NCBI GenBank assembly: GCA_033439295.1
Contig: JAVTLE010000005.1
Coordinates: forward strand, 310,001 to 374,000
Length of the DNA: 64,000 nt
Source: Deuterostichococcus epilithicus
Taxonomy: Eukaryota > Chlorophyta > Trebouxiophyceae > Prasiolales > Stichococcaceae
Direction: 5' to 3'
The first letter of the stretch is position 1, and the number at the start of each line of letters is the position of its first letter. The notes beneath the pieces are model-generated. The model saw only the letters and a list, made by a program, of their open reading frames with translations, did no database searches and was not told the origin of the DNA. Both the position numbers and the translations under genes were made by a program. Shown here one piece after another: positions 24,370 to 35,018 of this stretch.

Positions 24370-27307
24370 ATGCAGACCAACAGTCAGGCCGCCTTGCCTC
24401 GGTCGGCCTTGTCATCAGCACAGCATGCGCGGCCTCTGTTGCATGCTCAGCTGAGGCGGCTGCCGCTGCTCTGCCAGCGTGCAATCAGAAGCACTCCTCC
24501 TCGCGTGGTTCCTTCCGCCTTTTCAGCGGTCGGCAAGCCTTGGGTGAGCAGCAGCAATGGGCAGAACCTGTGTCATCATGAAGGCATGCAGGACGGACGC
24601 ATAGCTTCGAGTCCGTGCGTTAATCATCTTCACGATCTGTCAGTCATGCCCAGTCAAGATAGAGCAGGAGCAGTTTGGGTGCCTGGTTCTGCTTCTAAAC
24701 CTACTCCATCATTGTCTCAACTCGAATTGCAGTGACCGTTGACGGTATCGGCATGCATGCACTTGATCCGCCTTGAAACAACAGGAAACAACAGTCCTTA
24801 TTAGCCCTGTGAACCGCCGCTGCAGGCGCAGGCGGCCAATGGCCTACCCAGAGACTACAGCATCCCAGACGATTTGCTGGTGGGCGGTGGCAGCCAGCAG
24901 CTGTTTGTGGAGCCGCTGGCGGCCGTTGACGCTGAAGCAGAGGACCTCGCGGAGTCTGTGGTGGCATGGCCATCACAAGACTTTAGCGGCCAGTGCGTGT
25001 CTGTGCTCTTCTCCCCTGCTGCATACATTGCCGTTGCGGTGTCTGCCTCATATGTGCTGCTGCATTTGCCACCCTTGCACACCTGGATGGCTGGCGCTCG
25101 AGGCAGGTGGGTACAGCTGTAACAAGGTCAACTGTACCGGCCCAAACAGAAGCAGGAAAAAGACATGTCGCTGTTGCGGGTGCTTGCTGTGTTAGAGCCA
25201 TCCACGACCAATGGCACAGCGTAATGAAATCCGGATGCGAATCTGCCTGCTTCCGCCAAATCAGGTCTCTGTGTCGATGAGACGCCACCAGCAAAGCATG
25301 TCTTTCGTCTTTCCAACCAAGGCAGAGCAGTAGCGCCGTCGACATGTGTTCCAGCCAGCCTGCATCCTGTTCGGTAACCCAACAGGCCTCTGCTGGAAAT
25401 TTTTGGGCTCGCAGGGAACCACCGACCTTCGAATTCGGCCGCCCAGCAGCAGCTGACGCCGGCGAGATGCCGGGCACAATACCCTCCGGCGAGTCTGCTG
25501 GCCTCGCCGCAGCGGGCGCAGAGGCGCTGCCCATCGCTTACGAGGTGCGCGGTGCCGATGCCATCCGAGAGGTCGTCACTGTGTTACTGCTGCTGCATGA
25601 CCTGTTGCAGGCCAGCACAGCATTGTACTTTTGGCGGGATGTCCCGAGCAGATACCGCCGCATGCAGCTGGTCTGCTCGGATCCCAAGGTGAAAGCTATC
25701 ACCTTGTATTACGGGTTCGATTCCCTATACCGTGCCGCTTCCTATCCACTGCCAGCCAGCTGCAGGAGGCAGCCTCTGTTTCACGTCTCCAATGATAAGT
25801 ACATACACAAATATTGATATAACATATCTGGCCATCATAGAGCTTGATCGCGCAGGCAGTGCTGCAGCGTGCCCGCGAGCTGCTGGATGCCACACAGTGC
25901 CTGTTCGCCAAGCTGGAGGCAGGCGGCACCAGCAATTTGGAGATGGAGCGGGAGATGCAGAAGGAGTTGCAGCAGCAGCTCGACGAGTACATCCGCGGCT
26001 GTGGTGAGCGGCGCACAAGCAGCAAATGTTCAAAGCTCGGACCTTGCAGCCTACTGCTCATGATTTCGCGTTGCCAGCAAGATGTGGAACGCGGAGCTGT
26101 GGTGCAATTTTGACAGCATCAGCAGCTGCAGCCACCGCCATCGAGTCTGCTGACATGTGTTTGATGGCTGAACTTTAGTCCATAAACAGCGTTTCTGCGA
26201 GCACCAGAAGCACGGCATAAAGGCACCCACCGCACACTTCTGTTCGTTCGGCATGAAGTGTGGTGTGCTGCAGTCTCGCAGGCCGCAATGCCAGCGCAAC
26301 ATGGGTGCCCAACACGAGTGCCTCGACTGCACAGCAGGCATCGCATCCACCACGGATACACATACTGCACATCAGCAGTCCGAGAGCACGTAGAGAAATA
26401 AAACATGCTGCCCAAGTGCTTCATTCGTAATGCAGATACGCTCAAGGAGCACGCCGCAGCCACCGTCCCGGAGGTTGCCAAGCGGGCCGGGCTGCTGGCC
26501 AGCCTGCAGCGCGGGCAGCAGGAGTTCCGGGACATGGCCGCGGAAAACGAGGACCGGCAGGCAGACTTGGAATGCGCCACGACATTCATGCACGGGCTGT
26601 TCGGCAGAGCACAAGCGGGGCTTGGTGCGCCCGCCGCCTTTGCAAGTGGATCGTTCGTGGTCTGTAGGTCAAATCAGCAAATATAAGCTTGAGAGCACTG
26701 CCTTCAAAAGCTGGAGGGTTGGATGGTTTGGGCCGCATGCGAGGCTGGCACAGCGCACGGCAAGGTGCATGCAGCGACTCAGTTGTGTGCATCGCCGTCT
26801 TCACCCCGCTCAGGTGCTGAGAGTAAAGCAGCTCGGTGTCATCTCATCGCTGCACGGCCAGCAATTCACAGCTCAGCCTATCCATTGCCGCCGCCCAGTG
26901 AGGCAAAATTTCGTGCTTGCTGCTGGCCTTTCGACAGAAACCTACAGTTCAGCTGGAACTCTCTTATTCCTGCAGACCGGGCGAACAGCATGATCACAGC
27001 GCTGGAGGCCATGCTGGCGGACCCAGAGTGGCGGGCCGCAGTCGTCGCCGCCGGTTGGGACGCCGACCTGAATGTGTGTCGCCTGGTCATTCCCACAGTC
27101 TGCCATGCACGGAATGGCTGCGAGGCATGGACGTCTCAGATATATACGAGAGGAATGTCACTGCTAGAAACAGCAGCAGTTTGAATGGTGTCCGTTTACG
27201 TTTGTTAAACATGCATTTTTGCGCAACGCTACCTGCTGCAGGATCGCATCCTCATTGGCCTGGACGTGTGCCTTCGCGCCGTGCTGGCGGCGACCGATGA
27301 CATGTGA
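24370..27307 (+). CDS. Coiled-coil protein with mitochondrial-type presequence, tandem family member 2
   Basis: Function not recognised. Supported exons are 24370-24543, 24826-24960, 25453-25544, 25856-26003, 26436-26624, 26976-27073 and 27242-27307. Exon 1 is a basic, Ser/Ala/Leu-rich leader without acidic residues (QLRRLPLLCQRAIRSTPPR), typical of a mitochondrial presequence. Exon 2 carries NGLPRDYSIPDDLLVGG and FVEPLAAV. Then come a helical exon (RARELLDATQCLFAKLEAGG), an acidic coiled coil (AKRAGLLASLQRGQQEFRDM) and the LADPEWRAAVVAAGWD exon. The lengths leave one base unaccounted for, so a small exon near 25.0-25.8 kb is missing or one edge is wrong. Exon phases from 25856 onward equal those of family member 1. 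Confidence 0.6.
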
Positions 27308-27977
27308 ATGCTGCTACAAGGTGAGCTGTGCACCGTTGTATGGGAACTCTCTCAATCCGAGCTCAGCAGCGGCTTTTGCCCAATGAAGGCAAGAAGTTCT
27401 TGCAAGCCTGTGCCACTGTGTTTGCCAATTGTGTACAGCAGGTGGCGCCACGTGCACTGGCATGCAAACCTGGAGCAAACTACGACAGTACGGTCGCGAG
27501 CGTGACCAGTGCTGCCACAGGCTACCAGATTCACCGAGACATTTTGGCGTATGCATGGAAGACAAATGGCTCTTTGTGAGGCTCTCTGGCTGTTGTGCGG
27601 CTTGTCATGCAGATTGAGGAATGACACTGCGTGTGTGCTGCTTTGCTTGACGATGTGCTGTGTCTGCTGGCTAAATACTTGGTCGGCGTTGGCTTCGCAA
27701 CGCATGGCTCACGACTGATGTGTGAGTGATGACACGTAATGACACGCTCTGCGTTCACGCTGAGCACCATCAAACGAGCGGCATCTCGCTGGTGCAGCGC
27801 TGACGCCGCCGCCATCAGAAATTTCGGCGGCATCGAAACCCTGCTCATCCGAGTCCTCCTTTTGAGTCGTGAAAGCGGGCCACCCAGCGCTTGCACTGCT
27901 AAATCTCGAAGCTTTGTTCACTTCGCAACAGACGAGTGGCAAGTGCTGTGACGTTCGACGTTATCACTGCATCTACC
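27308..27977. other. Intergenic region in the tandem array
   Basis: Between array members 2 and 3. No supported gene is seen. A short frame at 27739 begins with a basic leader-like stretch but does not connect to downstream exons. Confidence 0.4.
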
Positions 27978-30310
27978 ATGCTGCTGACAATGATGCGAAC
28001 CCCGTCGACAAGGCCTGCTGCGCGGCGGGCACAGCCGCTGCGAGCTCAACTGCCTGTCTACAAACCAGCAAGCAGATGGTTCTCGTCACTTCCTGTGCCG
28101 GCAGAGCTCATTGGGTCTCGGGTGAGGAAAGTTACCTGTAGCGCTCATACTCAGCGGCACTCAGAGACGCCGTACATGAGGCAACAAGCGCAAGAACATG
28201 GATTTACATGTATGGGTAACATCTCATCAAGTCCTCAGCAGCCGCAATCACGACCGGGCACGAGACTGCATGTGTCCTGAAACCAGAGCGCATGCGCCGT
28301 CAGTGCAAGACTACGGCAGCACCTGCGGTTGCCGTCAGCAGGGGCAGCACGATGCCCCCTGAGACCATACCACATTGGCAGCTCAACAGCATCTTGACGC
28401 CACTCCGCTCGCAATACAGCCGGCCGTGCCGGCGCTGCCCCGGAGCATCGTCTTGCATCCTCATTCGCTCTGCAAACACGAGGACAGGTAGATATCTGGC
28501 TTGTTGTGGTGCGCACAGGCAGGGGCGGCAGGGCTGCCCCTGGACATCATCTCGGAGACCCTGGCAGACGACGACGAGGAGCTGATTCTGGACCCGCTGG
28601 CAGAGCGTCTCGCGGTGGTGAGCGGCTTTGCCGCTGCTTTGCTTTTGTCTCAGATCTCGCATGGCCGTGGGTGGCAGCAGGTTTTGCAGGTTTTGCGGTC
28701 ACTCCATGCATGGAACCCATACTTGCAGGTTGCAGCTTCACAGGCTGCGACCCTTTGCTGTGTTTCTCTGGGTCGCTGGGGCGAGTTGTCAGAAAATTGC
28801 ATCTGAAACCCGCCCCCGCGCCAGATGCAACCGGATTGCGGTAATGCACTGCAGCATTAGACTGGTAGCTGCGCTGTCATGTCTTGGCCGTCAAGTAAGC
28901 ATGCGCAGCATGTTCAGCTTCCGTGCTGCATCAGTTCCCTATAATCAGCTGGGCAGGTCATTGGAGCAGTTGCGTCTGGTACACTGCCCGCAGATTGACG
29001 ACGAACTGCTGGAAGCGGAGGTGGAGCACCTGCGGAAGCAGCTGAGTCTGGAGCAGGAGCGCTCCGACCTGCTGCGGCAGCAGCTGGCCGAGTCGGAGGG
29101 CGACCTGAAGGCGGCCGCCTCGCGCCTGCAGACGCGTGCCGTGCTGGGTGCGATGCTGAACTCTTATGTGTGTTGGCTGAAGCAATTGAGGTTGATATTG
29201 GATCTAGTTGGATCTATTTGGATGGGCAGCTTGACGCCAGCTGGCCTTCTTGGCAGCAGGCAGGCTGCTGACGAGCAGGCGCTGGCATAGTGTGGCGGTG
29301 TAGTGGCGTGGGTCGTTGCCGGCTGGGCGCTGGAGGTCGCAGTTTGAGCAGCAGCACCAGTCTTTTCATGGGCGAATGAGCGCGGCCAAAGCTTTCGAGA
29401 GTTGCATGCAGACGCCGCAGAGGACGTGATGGGTGCCGAAGATGCTGGCGGGGCGGCGGCGGCGGCGGAGGCGGCCAAGCGTCGTGCCGCAGACCGCTTT
29501 GCCAAGTGGTCCGCCTGGGCGGTGGCCAACCCGGAGGCCGCGGAAGACCTGGCAGCAGAGACCGGCTGGCCAGTGGACGACATCCCTGACGAGTGAGCTT
29601 TTTGAGCAGGCGGCAAAACAGCCAGAGCAGCGGTTGCACGCTTCGCGTTGCTTGAAGGCGGGCAGCTTATTACACGGGCTGGAATTGCCCGTGTCAAATG
29701 TGCAGTGCCTCAGCTGCTGCCGCAAGGCATTGCGTGCCGTCTTGTTCTGGCCCTGCGAACTGCCAGAGCTGCTGCTGTGAGCTTGGCGTGAGTGGCTGGT
29801 GTAGTCCTTGGCATGTGCCATGCGCTTGGTGCTTTCCCACCATCAACTCAGGCTCTCGGCTGGCCCCCAAACATGCAGACTTGCATGGAACTCGAGGTCA
29901 CATCTGCACGAGCTGGTTTAGCACGCGAACGTACTGCCAGCCCCACTCATTTGCACGACTTCAGCAAGTATCCTGACAGTGGTGTCACTTCGAATCTGCG
30001 CAGGGTCAGCAAGCTGTACGAGCAGATTCGCAGCGCGGGAGCCCTGCTGCCCAGCATGACTAAGCGCCGCGCCGGCACCGGCAATTTAGCCGCCACCACG
30101 CCGGCCGCCGCCGCCGCCGATGATACTACCGCCGCTGCTGCTGACGCTGGCGTGGCCGCGGCCGTGGCCGCGGCTGCTGCAGCCGTCATGGCCGATGGCG
30201 GCTCGTCCAAGGGCATCTCTGACGAGGATCCTACGAGTCATGACACCTCGGAGGGCGACGCATTGGCCGCTGCATCTGACGAGGAGGAGCAGTTTGGCGA
30301 TGTGCTGTGA
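27978..30310 (+). CDS. Coiled-coil protein with mitochondrial-type presequence, tandem family member 3
   Basis: Function not recognised. Exons 27978-28121, 28519-28617, 28994-29147, 29421-29592 and 30004-30310 are in phase and give 291 residues. The leader is basic and ends in RWFSSLP, resembling a presequence cleavage region. Exon 2 has GLPLDIISETLADDDEEL and DPLAERLAV. Exon 3 is a charged coiled coil (EHLRKQLSLEQERSDLLRQQ). Exon 4 has WAVANPEAAEDLAAETGWP then DDIPDE. Exon 5 starts VSKLYEQIRSAG and ends in an acidic tail after an Ala/Asp-rich stretch. The next gene has the same modules in the same order with matching intron phases, so the two are tandem duplicates. Confidence 0.7.
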
Positions 30311-30637
30311 ACGAGCAAGCATCAGTCCTGATCACATCAGGCAGCTGCTGGCCATGTCTTCCGGGAACCTGCTTGAAGCGATACCCACGGCTTGTGTACA
30401 CATTTGCTGCTTGCGAAGAGTGTGTTTCAACATCTTCAGGGCGTTCTGAGACAGTCGCAGTGGTTTGTAGCATGTTGGCTTGTCGTGGACGCCGAATCAG
30501 TTATTCGGCGGCCGGAGTCCCTAGTCCTCTGCACTCGGCGTCCCTTCACACAGATAGTTCAGTGCATCTGTTGAATCGCCAATTCCGTGGTTGAACGCAC
30601 ATCTCTCTCGGCTGCATGATCTCTGATGAGAAATACC
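30311..30637. other. Short intergenic region in the tandem array
   Basis: About 330 bases between members 3 and 4. It must carry the 3' end of one and the promoter of the other. No further structure is seen. Confidence 0.45.
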
Positions 30638-33600
30638 ATGCTGCTGGCGGCACGCACGCTGGGCCGGGGAGCACTCGCCTTGCGGCAGCCCGCCCTGCAG
30701 GAGCAGCTCATCCGCAGCCTGCCTGCAGCGGCCAGCAGCATCAGCAGTAGCTGGCGATGGGAAGGCTTCTGCGCCTTCGGCAGTGCCGCCGAGGCCAAGA
30801 GCGATGAAGGAACGAAGGACAAGCCCGACAAGGTGAAGTTCCCCATCAGCAGCTTCCGACCAGTACTTCAGATGCAGACTGGCCAGCCGACAATAACACC
30901 GGTACCCTGTGTTCTCTCGCGGCCTGAGGCGATAATGGTTTCAGTCCTGTCGCATTATTGAGGGACTAGCACCCGTTGCGTTGGCAGGGTCCCTGACAAG
31001 CATGACGGCAAGGCGCTTGTATATAATGCATTGGCAAGTGACAACAAAAGCCACGCAGTAAAGAAGATCTTAGCTGCGCTGTCTCCACCACAGCCAGTCA
31101 CAAACTGCAACCATGGCTTTTGCTGATAGGCTGTCTGGCTGAGGATGCACACACATCTTTGCCGCTGTGTGTGCCTGCTGGGACATGTGGGACTCGGGAA
31201 GGGCTCGCATGCATGCACATAGTCTGAGGGTGGTTCTTCTCTTTGAAAAGTGACCGGTGGTTGCCGTCGGTGTTGCCGGAGGAGACCGCAAAGAAATCGG
31301 AGGGCACCGTGCTCGACACTTGAGTCTGTCCAAATCCTCTGCAGGAGCAGCTGCTGGCGCTGGGGCTGCCGGGGGACATCGCTGAGATACTGGCCAACGA
31401 GGACATAGAGTACCCTTTGCTGGCGGAGCGCATCGTGGCGGTGCGCCTGCCACCCTTATAATTACGAGACTTTCTAGTCCTCCTACTGGAACTATGTGCT
31501 GGCTCAAGTGCTGAGTTTTGAAAAAGTAAACTCGCAGCCGCGCTGAGCGCACTTGCTGCACTGCCAGTAGGACCCTTATTGTGGCAGGGAGCTGCGTCCA
31601 CACACCGGTTCCCGGCCGTCCCACCGGCGCCAGTGGACGGTGCTCATGTTGTCAGCCGGAGGGGGGNGNNTTGTGCGCACAGATGCTGCGAGCTTGCAAG
31701 CGTCTGTCCATGGTAGCGTCTGGCTAGCTGCCGACGGGCCTGCAATTGCTGCCGCACAGCGCGCTGCGGCCTTTGTGGACCAGAATGTCGCTCAGCCGAT
31801 GGGCGCCGAGCGCTCAATCGCGGTGCGGCCCTGGTTCCGCATCCTCGTTGTATACTCTGCAGCTTCGAAGGCGGCCCGGGCAGCTGGCGGGCTTACCAGG
31901 CTGATGAGCTCACACCTGTCTGGGGTTGAGCATCAGCGCATGGGCAGCCAGGACATCGGACCGCATATCAGCCTCGCGTCAGAAAGCACGCATAAGGACC
32001 AATGTGCTGCTCCACCTTCTCAAAGAAGTAGTTGCGGCAAAGCGTTGCCGACAATGCTTCAAATCGCTGAGGCCGATGTTGACCTTACGATGGCTGAAAT
32101 GCATAGGACGACCTGTCCCGTACGACCGTCAGAACACCTCATCCGTCGCTGTGGAAGGAAGGTTCATCGATGCAACTGATGACATGTTCATGCTGCCCCC
32201 TCCCAGATCGAGAATGCGCTGCTGCTGACGGCATCAGAGCTTGCCAAGAAGCGCGAGGAGGTGGAAGCTGTGAAGAAGTCGGCGGAGGCGGCGCACACGG
32301 AGAGAGAGGAGCACGCCAGCCTGGTGCAGGAGCTCAAGTGCAAGCTGGGCGAGGTGCAAAATTCTGACTTTTCATACAAAAATTCCGGCAGATCAGCATT
32401 GCCGAGGAGCATGCGACACCCGGTGCAGGAGCTCAAGCAATAGCTGGGCGAGGTGCGGAAATGCATCCGTTGATTCGTTGCTTCCTTGCAGGGTCTGCAG
32501 CTTTTGGTGTATATGAAAGCAATGCGTGCTTGTTCGACCAGGGCACCTGTTCCCTGGCCAGGCTGATGTGCCCGGACATGTCCGACACCAGTCTGGAGCT
32601 GGAGTCCGTGCCCTGGCCGGGAGCCATGGCAGCAGCCAGGGCTACTGCGTTCGTATGATCTGCCTTGGCAGCTGACATCGCAGACTTTCAGCAGAGCCTT
32701 CAAGTGCATGCTTGTTGATAAGGCTCCATGCTCAGCATGACTTTGGCACAGGCTCATCAGCGCAATGGGGAGGGGCATCTGCAGACTGCAGCAGCCATGG
32801 AAGAGCAAGCCTTCTAAGAGGCGCCGACCATCAAGCAGCCACCGCTTTGTTGAGGCGTCCAACATTTGCATGGTGCTCTGGACAGGCGCTGCGCTCAGGT
32901 GGCGAAGCAGCAGCAACTGCTGCAAAACAGCCCTCCAAAAATCCTCCTGGACGAAGTCATCCACCAGACAGTCATCCACAGCGGCGAGCCTTGCTGAAGC
33001 TGCATCTGGCTGAACGATGCTGCCTGCAGGCGGAGAAGCGCCTGCAAGAGGCGGTGGGCCACATCATCAACCGCGCCATCCTCGGTGCGACGTTGATCGC
33101 AGTTGGGTTGTTATACAGGCATCAGAATAGGCAAAAAAGAGCGTGATGGGACACCAAGGGCTGCTACCCGCGGAGTGGCACACCTTGAATGCTGTACAGA
33201 GTGGTTGCATCACACAGTGATTGCGGCGGGCAGGGTGAAGGGCCCCTTAGGGTGTGGAGCCAGCGTATTGCCAGCACCCTTCTTCATGCCTCGCCCCTCC
33301 GCCGTCGTGGCTAGGCTGAGTCGCGCCACGTCGATGAACATCCACCTCCCCCTGCAGACCGGGAGGAAGACCGCATGCAGCATGGCGGCGCCGAGCCAGC
33401 GGCGGGCGCGGCGGCGGCGGCGGAGCGCAAGGCGGCGCGCGCCGACATGTGGNGCGCATGGGTGGAAGAGCACCCCGAGGAAGCCGAGGAGCTCGCCGCG
33501 TCCACGGGATGGCGCCTGGAGGACATCCCTCACGAGTGCGCGCATGATTGCCCTTCGATGCTGCACAGGGCGGCCTGTTGTGAAGGGATACTCACATCCA

Positions 33601-33981
33601 TCTGGCTGAGAAGGGGCCTTGTCGCAGACAGCCAGTGGAGCTCAGCGGTGCGTCGGTCCACAGCGTCCCGCGTGAGCTTTTGAAAACTGGCAGAGCCGTG
33701 CTCCAGCTGCGCAGCAAACAAGCAATGCTGGATGTGGCGGGTGCTGGCGCACTGCTGGACGGGTCTGGCAATGGAGCGATGTCGCGGCAGGGACATCCTG
33801 CATGTCACCATGGTGTTTTTGATGTAGCCGCATTTGGCAATTGCCGCTGAGATTCAGTTGATTGGCATGTATGCCTGGCAGGGTCGCCGAGCTGTACGAG
33901 ATGCTGCGGGATTACGGCAGCCTCGGGGAGCTGCCCGGCAAGCAGGCCAAGGTCAAGCCGCAGAGCGGGTCCAGCACGTGA
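30638..33981 (+). CDS. Coiled-coil protein with mitochondrial-type presequence, tandem family member 4
   Basis: Function not recognised. Exons 30638-30832, 31345-31440, 32207-32353, 33030-33084, 33358-33535 and 33882-33981 give 256 residues in phase. The start ATG is in the same context as in member 3 (ACC ATG CTG CTG); an ATG 12 bases upstream is also in frame. The leader LLAARTLGRGALALRQPAL is typical of mitochondrial import. The protein then has LALGLPGDIAEILANEDIEY, a coiled coil (ELAKKREEVEAVKKSAEAA), WVEEHPEEAEELAASTGW then EDIPHE, and VAELYEMLRDYGSLGE. It lacks the long acidic tail of member 3. The end of exon 3 has a nearby decayed copy. Exon 1 may instead read on past 30832, since that donor (GTGAAG) is weak. 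Confidence 0.7.
32400..32457 (+). repeat. Decayed copy of 3' end of family member 4 exon 3
   Basis: gaggagcatgcgacacccgg, then gtgcaggagctcaag, then a TAG stop, then ctgggcgaggtgc match the exon end at 32301-32356. Offset is 101 bases on the donor side. The stop and the retained GTGC donor are both visible. Confidence 0.92.
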
Positions 33982-35018
33982 ACATGTGCGGGCTGCCTGG
34001 GATCGGTCCGCTTACAGCGCGGTGCTCCGTCGGCGCGACGGCTGCGGCGCAGCGCAGACAGTGTGGAGGCTGCAGCTCAGAGGGCATGGCCACGCGCTAA
34101 TGTAGCAGGCATGCGGTGTGCTGCGGCGTCGCTTTATTGCGTTTTCAGTTGCAGCATGGCATTGTTCCACATCGGTCACAGCGATAAACGTTTCGCACAA
34201 GTAGGACACAGGAAGTCTGGCTGTGCAGTGCGCAGAGTGCGTTCGACAGGGTTCAGGTATCTCCAGCGGGTCATGGCGGCAGCGGGGCACACATACAGGA
34301 GAACAATTAAATGTTTCAGCGTTCGTTTTGCAAGCTGGCTGCTTGCCAACTCGCGATTCAAGAGGTATATCGCGCGTGTGTTGTCCGCTACAAAATCCAA
34401 GAGTGAATGCCGTTCGCCACATATTTCGCCGGTCATACCTGCGAATTGCATCCTGCACAGTTCGTGTTGATCTCAGGACACCTTGCTAAAGCTCTACCTC
34501 TATGCTTGGCTGTCGGTAGATGTCCATTTGCACCGATGCGCCGTCTGGCCCATGTAGACTAGCGACTTTCGCCTCCCAGCTGGAACTTCTACACATCCCC
34601 AGTTGAAGTACTCCAGAAAATCCAGCATACATATGCAAGCTGGCTGCTGCCCGCAATTGGAAAGCGCAGACTGACAACAGGCCTCTGTTGTTCCTTTCCC
34701 CGCTGCAGACCCTTGTCAGCTGCGCAACGCCTCCCATGGCGCAACGTCATCCGTAGTCCACGCTGGTGCCCCAGCGGCAGCCTCGTGCGGCTGCACGAGG
34801 CAACTGTCAAGCACCCTCGCGATTGCAGCCTGCGCGGCAGGACATCGCATGCGCATTGCCAGCACAGCCAATGCGAGTCATTGATGTGACCAGCATCATG
34901 GGCACGGGAGCGACACAGGCGGAGCTGCGGCAGCGGCGGACCCGAGCTTGCTGGACCGAACCGCTCCGTCTTGCCTCGGCAGCTGACCCTTTTGTAGGGT
35001 CATCAGCGACCTAAACTC
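33982..35018. other. Intergenic region between convergent genes
   Basis: One kilobase between the last array gene and the 3' end of the TPR-GTPase gene on the opposite strand. Short frames are present but none looks coding by third-position GC. Confidence 0.45.

Noticed and set aside
25700-25725. gggttcgattcc, resembling a tRNA T-loop
   Set aside because: The T-stem pairs only three bases and no acceptor, D or anticodon arm can be placed around it.
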